Assembly: GCA_026461505.1 (NCBI GenBank)
Contig: JAPJMW010000149.1
Coordinates: 1 to 38,054, forward strand
Source: Beijerinckiaceae bacterium
GTDB taxonomy: Bacteria > Pseudomonadota > Alphaproteobacteria > Rhizobiales > Beijerinckiaceae
Length of the DNA: 38,054 nt
Reading direction: 5' to 3'
This document shows, piece after piece, positions 24,912 through 34,093 of this stretch; the first letter of the stretch is position 1, and each line of letters opens with the position of its first letter. Under the pieces are notes generated by a model. The model worked only from the letters and a program-made list of their open reading frames with translations, made no database searches and had not been told where the DNA came from. A program made the position numbers and the translations under genes.

Positions 24912-26723
24912 ATGAAATCATCTTCCATGACGCGTGATGCTAATTCATTAAGAACAATACAAGTTGAACTCTTTAAATCATGCGTCGTGATCTTTGCCAT
25001 TCTCGCATTGGCCTTTTGGCAATCTGAATTTGCCCTAAACGGCATCCGCCCCCAACCCGCGTTAAACTTGGCCATTATCAGTGTATTTGCCTTTGGTACG
25101 GTAAAAGCATTGATATCGAACTATCATCTGTTTGGTGAATATCATGCTTTGCAAGCAATGAAGGAAACATGGGCTGATTTCGACGAAATGGAACGATCAG
25201 GCGATCATGGGGGCGTGCTTCGGCTGATGCGAGCGGCAGAGCCGGCAAAAGTGTTTAGCCTGCCTACGATCCTCGGACCCATTTATGAAGATGTGATGGG
25301 CGAGATGTTAAAGACCCGCGCCTTGCGGGCATCGCTTACCCAGCGCAACACATTGATTGCGACGATCAGCGAGGGGATTAAGAGTGAGAGGTCGCTCGTC
25401 AATTATATCACGGGTACTTTGATTTTAATGGGTCTTATAGGGACCTTTATCGGCCTTATGGAAATGGTTGCTTCCGTCGGTGGAATTATCGGCGGATTGA
25501 ATGAGGCGGGTACGGGATCGGAGGACGCAATTAAAAATGTGTTGCGCGATCTTCAAGCTCCATTGACCGGTATGGCAACGGGCTTCTCGGCTTCGCTGTT
25601 TGGGTTGTTCGGATCATTAAGCCTTGGCTTGATTGCACGTTTTGGTACAACGGCTGCTAATTCGATTAAGCGTGAATTTGAGACATGGCTGTCGCGTATT
25701 AGTAATCTAGAGGCGCAGGGTACGGGCAGCGCAGGCGCCGTGGGAACAGTTGATGGCACCACGGTGGCTATCGCCGGATCTCTCCTTGGTGCTTTTAGAA
25801 CAACACAAGGTCTTATCACCCGAAGCGCTGAGGTTATGAAGCGATTGGGTGAGCGCCAAGAAACGCAAACGGAAGTGTTGGCAAAACTTGTTGAGCAAGT
25901 GGAAGGCCTTTCCATTCGGCAAGGCCAAACACTCACGCAATTAAAGCGTGTCGATATGATTGGTGACGCTCTTGATAGCATGCGCGAGGAGGCCATTCTG
26001 CGCGACCGTGCAGCTTCAAATCGACTAGCAGAAGGTATTGGTCGGGTATCGCAAGTCATCGAGAATAGTCGCATCGATTTGTTTGATGCCGTTCAAAATG
26101 TAGCGGAGCAGGTTCGCGGTACAGAGCGTTTGGGGCATGTTCTCGAGTTGCAGCAAAATCGAGGCTTTGAGGCTATTGCTCTTGAGCTGTCGACAATTGC
26201 TGCCGCAGGCAATGAACGCGGCCGAATCTATTCGGAACATCATAGCGAAGTTGAAAAATTAATCCGCACATCGCTCCGCCCATTAGACGTCGGCACCGTA
26301 TCGGATCAATTAGCAGCGTCGGTTGATGAGCGTTTAGCCGCAGGCTTTGGAGCTGTTGCGGCGTCCTTTGATGAATCGCTCAACCGGTTGGTCTCAGGGT
26401 TGGACCGTTTGGGACAAACCCAAGCCGAATTAGCTGATCGCCTACTTGCTGTTGATGCAGCGATAACGCCCGTCGAAGAAATGCGCGCCTTCGGTAAAAA
26501 TATCGAACAAGGCGTCGCAAGCGGCTTGGCAGAAATCGCCAAGGTCCTTGAAGGCGTCTTGAGCGATCGCGCAAGGCAAGTGAATGAACAGGTTGATGCC
26601 GCCTCAAAGGCCAACACGACCGATGATGCGATCGCCGATTCATTCGAGCTTAATAAAATCGTCGTTGAAGCGGTCTTGGATCGGTTCAGAAAAAAATCAA
26701 AAAATATTCGGTCAGCATCTTAA
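24912..26723 (+). CDS. MotA/TolQ/ExbB-like proton-channel subunit with long helical tail (SiiB/ZorA-like)
   Basis: This 603-residue protein has four predicted transmembrane helices at about 22-40, 50-68, 164-186 and 217-243. The third (LMGLIGTFIGLMEMVASVGG) and fourth (PLTGMATGFSASLFGLFGSL) carry the MotA/TolQ/ExbB signature. After about residue 260 comes a 340-residue, mostly helical and coiled-coil-like cytoplasmic tail with no recognised domain. The pair with the MotB-like gene (21 bases apart) resembles SiiA/SiiB of Salmonella SPI-4, which power a giant-adhesin type I exporter. ZorA of Zorya defence systems also has a MotA core plus a long tail, but the nuclease/helicase partners are missing here. 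Confidence 0.82.
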   Translation: MKSSSMTRDANSLRTIQVELFKSCVVIFAILALAFWQSEFALNGIRPQPALNLAIISVFAFGTVKALISNYHLFGEYHALQAMKETWADFDEMERSGDHGGVLRLMRAAEPAKVFSLPTILGPIYEDVMGEMLKTRALRASLTQRNTLIATISEGIKSERSLVNYITGTLILMGLIGTFIGLMEMVASVGGIIGGLNEAGTGSEDAIKNVLRDLQAPLTGMATGFSASLFGLFGSLSLGLIARFGTTAANSIKREFETWLSRISNLEAQGTGSAGAVGTVDGTTVAIAGSLLGAFRTTQGLITRSAEVMKRLGERQETQTEVLAKLVEQVEGLSIRQGQTLTQLKRVDMIGDALDSMREEAILRDRAASNRLAEGIGRVSQVIENSRIDLFDAVQNVAEQVRGTERLGHVLELQQNRGFEAIALELSTIAAAGNERGRIYSEHHSEVEKLIRTSLRPLDVGTVSDQLAASVDERLAAGFGAVAASFDESLNRLVSGLDRLGQTQAELADRLLAVDAAITPVEEMRAFGKNIEQGVASGLAEIAKVLEGVLSDRARQVNEQVDAASKANTTDDAIADSFELNKIVVEAVLDRFRKKSKNIRSAS

Positions 26724-26763
26724 CCATGTGAATTGCCGATGTTTTGACTGATAGGAGCCCGTA

Positions 26764-27087
26764 ATGCTGGACCGTCCAAATAATTCCTCCCCCCAGAATA
26801 TCGCGAAGCGTCCGTGCTGCATCATTGCCGAGCTTGGTCTCGATGAACATGACGTTGTTCTTGATGGCGTCGTTCGCTGGCTGGTACTGGATCGCGCTTT
26901 GTTTCGTGAAGCCACCCGCTATATCTTGAAACGAAAAGGTGACTCGGTGCGGCTTCGGCTCTTGGGCGACGATTATCCCGCTACCATTTTAGGCACCACG
27001 TCGGACGGCTATGAGCTTCAGTTCGATAATCCGATGGATCCGGATGTGGTCGATGATCTCGTCTCCCAGCATTTAACCGACGAATAA
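26764..27087 (+). CDS. Small protein with a PilZ-like C-terminal half (uncertain)
   Basis: This 107-residue protein has no signal or membrane segment. The C-terminal half (GDSVRLRLLGDDYPATILGT then GYELQFDNPMD) resembles the last strands of PilZ domains, but the RxxxR c-di-GMP-binding motif is not evident. TAGGAG lies seven bases before the ATG. It follows the MotA-like gene by 40 bases and may be part of that transcript. A c-di-GMP link would make sense for adhesin export but is only inference. Confidence 0.55.
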   Translation: MLDRPNNSSPQNIAKRPCCIIAELGLDEHDVVLDGVVRWLVLDRALFREATRYILKRKGDSVRLRLLGDDYPATILGTTSDGYELQFDNPMDPDVVDDLVSQHLTDE

Positions 27088-27129
27088 GAACCCTTGGTGG
27101 GCCGAGCCGAAGCCCGCACGGGCGAAGGC

Positions 27130-27206
27130 TGGGCGGAGCGAAAGGATTTGAATTTTCGAATCCCTCGTCCCGCACGAGCTGCGCTACCAGGTTGCGCTAC
27201 GCTTCG
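27130..27206 (-). pseudogene. Degenerate tRNA-Pro (anticodon CGG)
   Basis: The minus strand folds as a 77-base tRNA that lines up without gaps to a normal alphaproteobacterial tRNA-Pro(CGG). D-arm GCGC/GCGC and loop AACCTGGTA are intact, anticodon CGG is present and CCA is encoded. Damage is visible at conserved places: U33 is G, the 53-61 and 52-62 T-stem pairs are A-C, 27-43 is G-G, 3-70 is A-C, and the discriminator is C rather than A. These changes argue that it is decaying or non-functional. A TATATA box at 27226-27231, read on the minus strand, could still be its -10. Confidence 0.75.
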
Positions 27207-27371
27207 ATGATCCCGAATGCGGCGCTATATAATGACGCAGTTTTGGCTCAGTAAGCGTGAATCTGGCCAAATTTGTCCTACAATTGGAAGTTTAGCGGTG
27301 TTGCTGGCTTGCGTCCGCGCGATAGCCGAATTAAGGATCGCCTGCTGCTCCTATGGGCAAGCGAATCGCGA

Positions 27372-27446
27372 TGGGGCGTCGCCAAGCGGTAAGGCAGTGG
27401 ATTTTGATTCCACCATGCGGAGGTTCGAATCCTCCCGCCCCAGCCA
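27372..27446 (+). tRNA. tRNA-Gln (anticodon TTG)
   Basis: The 75-base cloverleaf has acceptor TGGGGCG/CGCCCCA, D-arm GCCA/AGGC region, anticodon stem GTGGA/TCCAC around TTTTGAT, and T-arm GGAGG/CCTCC around TTCGAAT, with G73 and encoded CCA. All stems are intact. It ends 13 bases before the convergent hrpB stop codon. Confidence 0.97.
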
Positions 27447-27459
27447 TATCCAACACAAT

Positions 27460-29922
27460 TCAAGTGCCGCGCGGCTTGGCTCGAGCTGTAGGCATCGCGT
27501 TGGCCGGATCGTCTGGCCAAGGGTGTTTGGGGTATCGTCCCTTCATTTCCGATTTCACTGCCGCCCAAGACCCGCGCCAAAAGCCGGGTAGATCTTTTGT
27601 GATCTGGATGGGGCGATGGGCCGGCGACGTCAAATGGAGCACAAGCGGTAGCTTGCCACGCGCCACAGAGGGGTGTTCTTTGAGCCCGAATAATTCTTGG
27701 ACGCGGATCGTGAGCACTGGCCCCTCGACCGCATCATAATCAATCGGATGTCGGTTACCCGTCGGGGCCAGAAAATGCGTTGGCGCTTCTTCCTCTAGCC
27801 GCTTGGCGCCTTGCCAATCGAGAAGCGATTCCAGCGCCTCGCGAAGTCGATCGGCGCCTAGATCAGCGAGGCTTACCTTGCCAGTGAGATAGGGCGACAG
27901 CCAGTCGGCTGCGCTCGTCTCAAGCGACTCATCCGATAGATCGGGCCACGCAGGATCCGCCCGATGCAAAAACCGGATCCGGTCAAGCCATTGCCGGGCA
28001 GACGCCGTCAGCGGCCAGCGCGCGATACCGAGGCTCGCGATACCTTTGGCCAAGGCATTTGCAGCCTCGTCCGTCGCCGGAACCGGCCGAACCTGCTCAT
28101 TGAGCACCAAAGCTCCAAGCCGTTTAACCCGCCGCGCCCTAAGCGCTGCTGCGGCTTTGTCAAAGCTCAGCTCATCGGTCTCTTTGATGGCCTCGGCAAA
28201 TTCCGCTTCAAGATCTGCCAAGGTCAAAGGGGCGGCTAAAAGAATACGGGCAGAGGCGGCCTGCCCGGTGACTTCGGCAATCGCGAGATAGGCTTCACGG
28301 GCGAGGCTGTCATGGGCTTCAACCGATGCCGCCCGCCCATTGGCCATCACGAAAGCACCCGTCGCGCCGCGCGCTTTGGCGACACGATCGGGATAGGCCA
28401 GCGCTAAAACGCCACCGGGCGAGAGTTCTGCCCGTGTGGCCGAGTTGGAAACCGTAGTGGCCCAGCCTTTGGCCAAACGCCGCATTTCTTCCGCGCGCGG
28501 CGAGCGATCCCGACGGAACTGATCAAGCTGGTGTTCTAGATTGACGGAAAGACCTCCCAATCCCCGCTCGGTCAGAAGCGCTGCAATATTTGCGGCAAGC
28601 TGCGCTTCGCCGCGTCGTCCGGCCTCGATGATCATGCGCGAAAGGCGCGGCGGCAAAGGCAGCGCGCGGATCGCCTTTCCGTCCTCGCTAATCCGGCCCG
28701 CCTCATCCAACGCTCCAATCGCTTGGAGGTGGCGGACGGCCTCATTAAGCGCAGGCGCAGGCGGCGGATCCAGAAATCCCAATTGCGCTATGTCGGTGAC
28801 GCCCCAGACGGCGCAATCGAGCACCAAGCCAGACAGATCGGCCGAGAGGATTTCAGGCTTGGAGAACGGCTCCAGCGCACCGTTAGCGGCCTCGTCCCAG
28901 AGTCGATAGGCAATGCCGGGCTCCGTGCGGCCCGCACGGCCACGGCGCTGGTCAGCGGAAGCGCGCGAGACGCGAACGGTTTCAAGCCGCGTGAGCCCGA
29001 TCCCCGGCTCGTAACGGGGCACGCGCGATTGACCGGAATCGATGACGATCCGGACCCCTTCAATCGTTAACGAGGTCTCCGCAATCGATGTGGCCAACAC
29101 GATTTTGCGGCGGCCTGATGCGGCGGGTTGAACCGCCAAATCCTGTGCGCGTTGGTCCATAGCGCCATAGAGCGGGGCGATGTCGATGGTGGGATCCGTC
29201 ACACGCTCGTTTAGCAGGCGTTCGACGCGGCGGATTTCGCCTTGCCCCGGTAGAAAGACGAGCATCGAGCCAAGATCTGCGCGCAGTGCTTTAAGGACGG
29301 TGTCGGTAACATCGTCCTCCATCCGGCGGTTCGGATCACGCCCGACATAGCGGGTCTCAACCGGAAAAGCGCGGCCTTCGCTGGTGATGACGGGTGCATC
29401 TTGAATGAGGTTCGCCACCCGTGCGCCATCTAGCGTTGCCGACATCACCAGCACGCGTAAATCATCCCGCAGCGCGCTTTGCGCATCAAGCACGAGGGCC
29501 AAGCCAAGATCGGCATCAAGTGAGCGTTCGTGGAATTCGTCGAACAGAACGGCGGCGACCCCCTTTAATTCGGGATCATCCAAAATCATGCGGGTGAACA
29601 CGCCTTCGGTTATCACTTCGATGCGCGTTTCTTTCGAGATTTTAGAGCCCATGCGAACGCGCAAGCCAACGCGTTTCCCAACTTCTTCCCCAAGCGTTGC
29701 CGCCATGCGGGCAGAAGCACCCCGCGCGGCCAAACGACGAGGTTCGAGCACAAGGATTTTGCTGCCCTTGGTCCACGCTTCATCCATCAGCGCCAAAGGA
29801 ACCCGCGTCGTCTTACCCGCACCCGGCGGTGCCACGAGTACAGATTTGGTGTGCGTGCTTAAAGCGGAGAGAAGCTCGGGGAGGGCTTCATCAATGGGAA
29901 GCGGCGTATCGAAAGTGATCAT
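27460..29922 (-). CDS. hrpB: ATP-dependent helicase HrpB
   Basis: This 820-residue DEAH-box helicase has PPGAGKTTRVPLALM (Walker A), DEFHERSLDADLGLAL (Walker B, DEFH), MSATLDG, and the motif VI region QRRGRAGRTEPGIAYRLW. The C-terminal HrpB-specific region ends in LHLTSPAHRPIQITKDLPGFW. Length and order fit full HrpB. Its cellular role is poorly defined; RNA remodelling is presumed. It reads towards tRNA-Gln. No strong ribosome-binding site is seen before the ATG at 29922. Confidence 0.95.
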   Translation of the reverse strand: MITFDTPLPIDEALPELLSALSTHTKSVLVAPPGAGKTTRVPLALMDEAWTKGSKILVLEPRRLAARGASARMAATLGEEVGKRVGLRVRMGSKISKETRIEVITEGVFTRMILDDPELKGVAAVLFDEFHERSLDADLGLALVLDAQSALRDDLRVLVMSATLDGARVANLIQDAPVITSEGRAFPVETRYVGRDPNRRMEDDVTDTVLKALRADLGSMLVFLPGQGEIRRVERLLNERVTDPTIDIAPLYGAMDQRAQDLAVQPAASGRRKIVLATSIAETSLTIEGVRIVIDSGQSRVPRYEPGIGLTRLETVRVSRASADQRRGRAGRTEPGIAYRLWDEAANGALEPFSKPEILSADLSGLVLDCAVWGVTDIAQLGFLDPPPAPALNEAVRHLQAIGALDEAGRISEDGKAIRALPLPPRLSRMIIEAGRRGEAQLAANIAALLTERGLGGLSVNLEHQLDQFRRDRSPRAEEMRRLAKGWATTVSNSATRAELSPGGVLALAYPDRVAKARGATGAFVMANGRAASVEAHDSLAREAYLAIAEVTGQAASARILLAAPLTLADLEAEFAEAIKETDELSFDKAAAALRARRVKRLGALVLNEQVRPVPATDEAANALAKGIASLGIARWPLTASARQWLDRIRFLHRADPAWPDLSDESLETSAADWLSPYLTGKVSLADLGADRLREALESLLDWQGAKRLEEEAPTHFLAPTGNRHPIDYDAVEGPVLTIRVQELFGLKEHPSVARGKLPLVLHLTSPAHRPIQITKDLPGFWRGSWAAVKSEMKGRYPKHPWPDDPANAMPTARAKPRGT

Positions 29923-29960
29923 TTTTTAATGAGGCACAATGTGCACTAGTGCAGAAAATT

Positions 29961-30080
29961 CGTCCTTGCGAGCGACGAGCGAAGCAATCCAGCTAACAAA
30001 ATTTTCTAACGTGTTACGGATCCGTAGCGCCTCTTCTTGCATCTTCAACTGGGTTGCTTCGCGTTCGCTCGCAATGACGG
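29961..30080. repeat. REP-like imperfect inverted-repeat element
   Basis: Arms of about 32 bases (29961-29992 and 30049-30080) are near-perfect inverted copies; both contain CGTC-N-TTGCGAGCGA and GCGAAGCAA when read from the outer ends. A perfect 12-bp palindrome TACGGATCCGTA (30015-30026) sits in the middle. The arms match the general pattern of dispersed palindromic repeats ending in GCAATGACG that occur in many bacterial genomes. It lies between the hrpB start and the glcF stop. It makes a 63-codon minus-strand frame open, which I do not regard as a gene. Confidence 0.8.
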
Positions 30081-30113
30081 AAAAAGGGAGAGAGTGTTTT
30101 AACGACACAATTG

Positions 30114-31433
30114 TCACGCGATGCCGCGCGGTTTAGGGCCACCGGTTGCCCAGTCGATCAACTCAACCGTATGCACAACAGGAACGGCCTTACCGCGATC
30201 CGCCAATCCTTTACCGATCTGGCTCATGCAACCAAGATTGCCTGTGGCGATGATATCGGGATTAAGCTTTTCGATGTTGCTAACTTTTCTTTCACGAAGT
30301 TGACCGGAAATTTCCGGTTGCAGCATGTTATAGGTTCCCGCCGAGCCGCAGCAAATATGGCCTTCAGGAACATCCTTCACGTTAAAGCCAGCGGCTTTGA
30401 GAAGCTTTTTTGGTTCATCGCGCAATTGCTGGCCATGCTGCATCGAACAAGCGGAATGATACGCAATTGTTTGTCCTGTTTGAATGGCAGGTTCAGGCAA
30501 AGTGAAACGGGTCAGCACTTCGGTAATGTCTTTGGCAAGGCTTGAAACCTTTGCCGCTTTTTCTGCCCATTCCGGATCATTGCGGAACATATGGCCGTAA
30601 TCTTTAATCGTAGTACCGCAGCCCGATGCTGTAATAACAATAGCGTCCAAACCTTCGCCATCAATCTCGGCCGTCCACGCATTGATCATCTGTTTGGCAA
30701 AGGCATGGCTCGCATCATCCTTGCCCATGTGGTGAACAAGCGCACCGCAGCAGCCCTGATTTTTGGGAACCACCACTTCAAGACCCATGCGGGTGAGAAG
30801 ACGGATGGCGGCTTCATTGATGTCGGGATTCAATACCGGTTGAGCGCATCCGGTTAAAATCGCAACACGACCGCGCTTTTCGCTTTGCGGAGCGATGGAT
30901 TGCGGCGCTTCATAAGGCGATTTTCCAGGCAAAAACCAAGGCGCTAAAGCCAGCATGGCTGAAAGTCTGGAACCTATGCCCGGCAGCAAACGGATCAACG
31001 GGACGAAAGGCTTGCCTAATGCTGCTAAGGTTAAGGCCACACGAAACCGGTTCGGGTAGGGTAAGATAGCAGCAAGCACCGCCCTAATCGCGCGGTCAGA
31101 AAAAGGACGCTCATAGGTCGCTTCAATATGCGCACGCGCATGATCGACAAGATGCATGTAATGCACGCCGGAAGGACACGTCGTCATGCACGACAGACAG
31201 GACAGGCAACGGTCGACATGTTTAACAACATCGGAGGAAGCTGGTTTGCCGCGCTCCAACATATCTTTGATCATGTAGATGCGACCGCGCGGACTATCGA
31301 GTTCGTCACCAAGCAACACATAGGTCGGGCAAGTCGCGGTGCAGAAACCGCAATGCACGCAGGTGCGGAGAATTTTCTCCGATGCCTGCATAGCGGGTTC
31401 TTGGAGCGCTTCTGGCAGAAAACTGGTTTGCAT
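30114..31433 (-). CDS. glcF: Glycolate oxidase iron-sulfur subunit
   Basis: This 439-residue protein has two [4Fe-4S] ferredoxin motifs near the N-terminus (CVHCGFCTATCPTY and CLSCLSCMTTCPSG), then two CCG heterodisulfide-reductase-type domains (GCCGALVHHMG and HICCGSAGTY). It passes electrons from the GlcD/GlcE flavins to the respiratory chain during oxidation of glycolate to glyoxylate. It is the last gene of glcDEF, nine bases after glcE. Confidence 0.95.
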   Translation of the reverse strand: MQTSFLPEALQEPAMQASEKILRTCVHCGFCTATCPTYVLLGDELDSPRGRIYMIKDMLERGKPASSDVVKHVDRCLSCLSCMTTCPSGVHYMHLVDHARAHIEATYERPFSDRAIRAVLAAILPYPNRFRVALTLAALGKPFVPLIRLLPGIGSRLSAMLALAPWFLPGKSPYEAPQSIAPQSEKRGRVAILTGCAQPVLNPDINEAAIRLLTRMGLEVVVPKNQGCCGALVHHMGKDDASHAFAKQMINAWTAEIDGEGLDAIVITASGCGTTIKDYGHMFRNDPEWAEKAAKVSSLAKDITEVLTRFTLPEPAIQTGQTIAYHSACSMQHGQQLRDEPKKLLKAAGFNVKDVPEGHICCGSAGTYNMLQPEISGQLRERKVSNIEKLNPDIIATGNLGCMSQIGKGLADRGKAVPVVHTVELIDWATGGPKPRGIA

Positions 31434-31442
31434 GGATAACGC

Positions 31443-32630
31443 CTATAGACTTGCCGCCATGCGGCCCGGATTGAGAATGCGTTCAGGATCAAAGCTTGCT
31501 TTGATGTTGCTTGAGAGCGACTGCAAGGCAGGGCTCAACGGTTCAAACACATCAATATTCGCACGAAGATTTTCCGGTCCGCGAATGAGCGTTGCATGTC
31601 CACCCGTGTCCGATAAAGCGGCACGTATTAATGCAGCACCTGCATCGCCCAAGGCTGATGTTTGGAGCCAGATCAGACCACCGCCCCAATCAAACAGATG
31701 GCGGAAATTGAGGGGCGGTTTCAGTTTCGCAAGCAAAGCGGGTGCCTTTGATGCCGCGATCGAAATTTTCCAAATCGCATGATCGCGTGGTTCGGCAAGC
31801 CAAGTGACATCCCGCACTTTTTTCCAAAGGGAGGTTGATGCCTCGTTCTCTAATCGATCGCAGGTACCAAATCCTTTCAAGAGATCTTTCAAACGATTGA
31901 AGCGATAATCGACGGAAGGAACAAATCCTTCGAGGCGTAAGACGGTCGCCGAAACACGTTCAACTCCGTTGGGCAAATGAGCGGCGGCGGTGATATCGAA
32001 AGGTGATCCTAAAGCCATCGACATGGCTTCAATGGCACGCGCATCATCAAGCCCGTGCAGGGCGAGTGTAACAGTGGTTTCAGGGCGCGGCAGAACCTTG
32101 AAGGTTACTTCGGTTAATAGCCCCAATGTCCCATGCGAACCACAAAGCAATTTGACGAGATCAAGACCTGTGACATTCTTCATCACACGGCCACCCGATT
32201 TCACCATTTCGCCTTTGCCATTGATGAAGCGAACACCGATCAAACTATCGCGGCAGGCACCTGCTACAACACGGCGCGGACCTGACAGATTAGTGGCGGT
32301 TAGCCCGCCCATGGTTGGCTCGCCTTGGGTGCCGAGGAGTGTACGATAATCCGCAGGTTCAAAGGGAAGCATTTGACCTTTTTCAGCCAGTCGTCGCTCC
32401 ACTTCTTTAAGCGGTGTTCCAGCCAGAGCCGAGATCACCATCTCTGATGGCTCATATAAGGTCACGCCGTTTAGCGCGCGTGTCGAGATCGATGTTGCTG
32501 CTTGTACCGGTCTACCAATAACAGCTTTCGTGCCGCCGCCTTCAATGACAATCGGCGTCTTGGCCGCATAGGCTTGGCGAACGCTGGCAATAATTTCATC
32601 TTCGGCAAAAAGAGAGGTCGCCTCACTCAT
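31443..32630 (-). CDS. glcE: Glycolate oxidase FAD-binding subunit
   Basis: This 395-residue protein has an N-terminal PCMH-type FAD-binding domain ([56 protein letters not shown]) and a shorter C-terminal half than GlcD, as expected for GlcE. The ATG overlaps the glcD stop in ATGA, which indicates translational coupling. It forms a complex with GlcD and GlcF. Confidence 0.94.
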   Translation of the reverse strand: MSEATSLFAEDEIIASVRQAYAAKTPIVIEGGGTKAVIGRPVQAATSISTRALNGVTLYEPSEMVISALAGTPLKEVERRLAEKGQMLPFEPADYRTLLGTQGEPTMGGLTATNLSGPRRVVAGACRDSLIGVRFINGKGEMVKSGGRVMKNVTGLDLVKLLCGSHGTLGLLTEVTFKVLPRPETTVTLALHGLDDARAIEAMSMALGSPFDITAAAHLPNGVERVSATVLRLEGFVPSVDYRFNRLKDLLKGFGTCDRLENEASTSLWKKVRDVTWLAEPRDHAIWKISIAASKAPALLAKLKPPLNFRHLFDWGGGLIWLQTSALGDAGAALIRAALSDTGGHATLIRGPENLRANIDVFEPLSPALQSLSSNIKASFDPERILNPGRMAASL

Positions 32631-34060
32631 ACCGAAGGCCTTCCGTCGAGCGGGAATACCTTTGCAGGGTTAAGCAACCACGCCGGATCAAAAACCGCAC
32701 GCACGCGCATTTGCTGGTTCAAATCAATCTCGGTGAATTGCTTGCGCATCAAATCGCGCTTTTCAATGCCCACACCATGTTCGCCGGTTAAGCAACCACC
32801 GACTTCAACGCAGAGTTTGAGAATATCATTACCTGCTTCTTCGGCTTTATGCGCTTCTTCTGCATCGTTGCAATTATAGAGGATGAGCGGATGCAAATTA
32901 CCATCGCCCGCGTGAAACACATTGGCAACGCGCAAGCTGTAGCTTTTCACAATTTCATCAATGCGGCGCAGTACCAATGGCAATTGACCCGTGGGGATTG
33001 TGCCATCCATGCAGATATAATCGGCAATACGACCTGTTGCACCGAAGGCCGATTTACGGCCTTTCCAAATGGCGGCCGTCTCCATTGCTGATTTTGATTC
33101 CTTTACCGTTTGCACACCGTGCTCTTTTGCGATTTTCACTATTTTTGCGAGCGTCGCATCCATTTCGACATCGGAGCCTTCAACTTCGATGATGAGAAGG
33201 GCTTCGGCGTCTAACGGATAGCCTGCATGAGCAAAGGCCTCGCAGATTTCAATTGCGGGTTTGTCCATAAATTCCATCGCAACGGGAATAATCCCCGCAC
33301 CAATAATGGCAGCTACCGCGCGGCCTGCGGCTTCGCTTGAATCAAAACCAAACAACACAGGACGCGCGCCCTCAGCCAAAGGCAAAATGCGAACAGTGGC
33401 TTCGGTGACAACACCAAGCTGGCCTTCCGAGCCGATCACGAGGCCGAGTAAATCAAGCCCTGCTGCATCCATTGCATCCGAGCCGATATCGACAATCGTG
33501 CCGTCAATCAGCACCATGCGGACGCCCAAAATATTGTTGGTGGTGACGCCATAACGCAAGCAATGCGCGCCGCCGGAATTCATCGCGATATTACCCGCAA
33601 TCGTGCACGCCAATTGCGAGGACGGATCGGGCGCGTAGAAGAAACCCTTATGTGCAACCTCACCTGAAATCGCGAGATTGGTAATGCCCGATTGCACGCG
33701 CATCGTGCGGTCGGCGAAATTGACGTCGAGGACGCGGTTCATTTTGCCGACGCCGACAACGATGGCATCTTCTTGCGGAATAGCCCCGCCTGCGAGCGAG
33801 GTTCCTGCACCGCGAGGGATCACTTTCACGCCCTGCTCGTTACAAAACTTCAGCACAGCCGCAACTTCTTCCGTTGTGGTTGGCAAAACAACGGCGAGCG
33901 GCATTCGGCGATAGGCCGTCAGCGCATCGGTTTCAAAGGCGCGTCGCTCATCTTCCGTTGTGATCAGCGAGGATTCGGGCACAAGCGGGGCAAGGCCAGC
34001 GATGATCGCATCGCGGCGTGCCAGAATGGCTTCGTCCGGCATTGGAAATTGAATGCTCAT
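32627..34060 (-). CDS. glcD: Glycolate oxidase catalytic subunit
   Basis: This 477-residue FAD-linked oxidase of the GlcD/D-lactate dehydrogenase type has the FAD-binding motifs [16 protein letters not shown] and [20 protein letters not shown]. The C-terminal signature is [16 protein letters not shown]. It oxidises glycolate (possibly D-lactate) to the 2-oxo acid. It is the first gene of the glcDEF operon. An inverted repeat at 34094-34114 lies just upstream. Glycolate salvage fits 2-phosphoglycolate recycling or use of algal/plant glycolate, but nothing in the window decides this. Confidence 0.94.
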   Translation of the reverse strand: MSIQFPMPDEAILARRDAIIAGLAPLVPESSLITTEDERRAFETDALTAYRRMPLAVVLPTTTEEVAAVLKFCNEQGVKVIPRGAGTSLAGGAIPQEDAIVVGVGKMNRVLDVNFADRTMRVQSGITNLAISGEVAHKGFFYAPDPSSQLACTIAGNIAMNSGGAHCLRYGVTTNNILGVRMVLIDGTIVDIGSDAMDAAGLDLLGLVIGSEGQLGVVTEATVRILPLAEGARPVLFGFDSSEAAGRAVAAIIGAGIIPVAMEFMDKPAIEICEAFAHAGYPLDAEALLIIEVEGSDVEMDATLAKIVKIAKEHGVQTVKESKSAMETAAIWKGRKSAFGATGRIADYICMDGTIPTGQLPLVLRRIDEIVKSYSLRVANVFHAGDGNLHPLILYNCNDAEEAHKAEEAGNDILKLCVEVGGCLTGEHGVGIEKRDLMRKQFTEIDLNQQMRVRAVFDPAWLLNPAKVFPLDGRPSV

Positions 34061-34093
34061 CGGATTACTCCCGCAGGGTGAGACATGCCTACC

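Noticed and set aside
23943-26723. Flagellar stator genes motA/motB
   Set aside because: No flagellar genes are nearby, the gene order is reversed, and both proteins are much longer than true stator subunits.
24912-27087. A Zorya anti-phage system
   Set aside because: The MotA/MotB-like pair fits ZorA/ZorB in outline, but no ZorC, ZorD or ZorE-like gene follows, and the upstream neighbours are type I secretion genes.
29926-30117. 63-codon minus-strand frame between hrpB and glcF
   Set aside because: It is produced by the palindromic repeat; the translated repeat arms are typical of non-coding dispersed palindromes.
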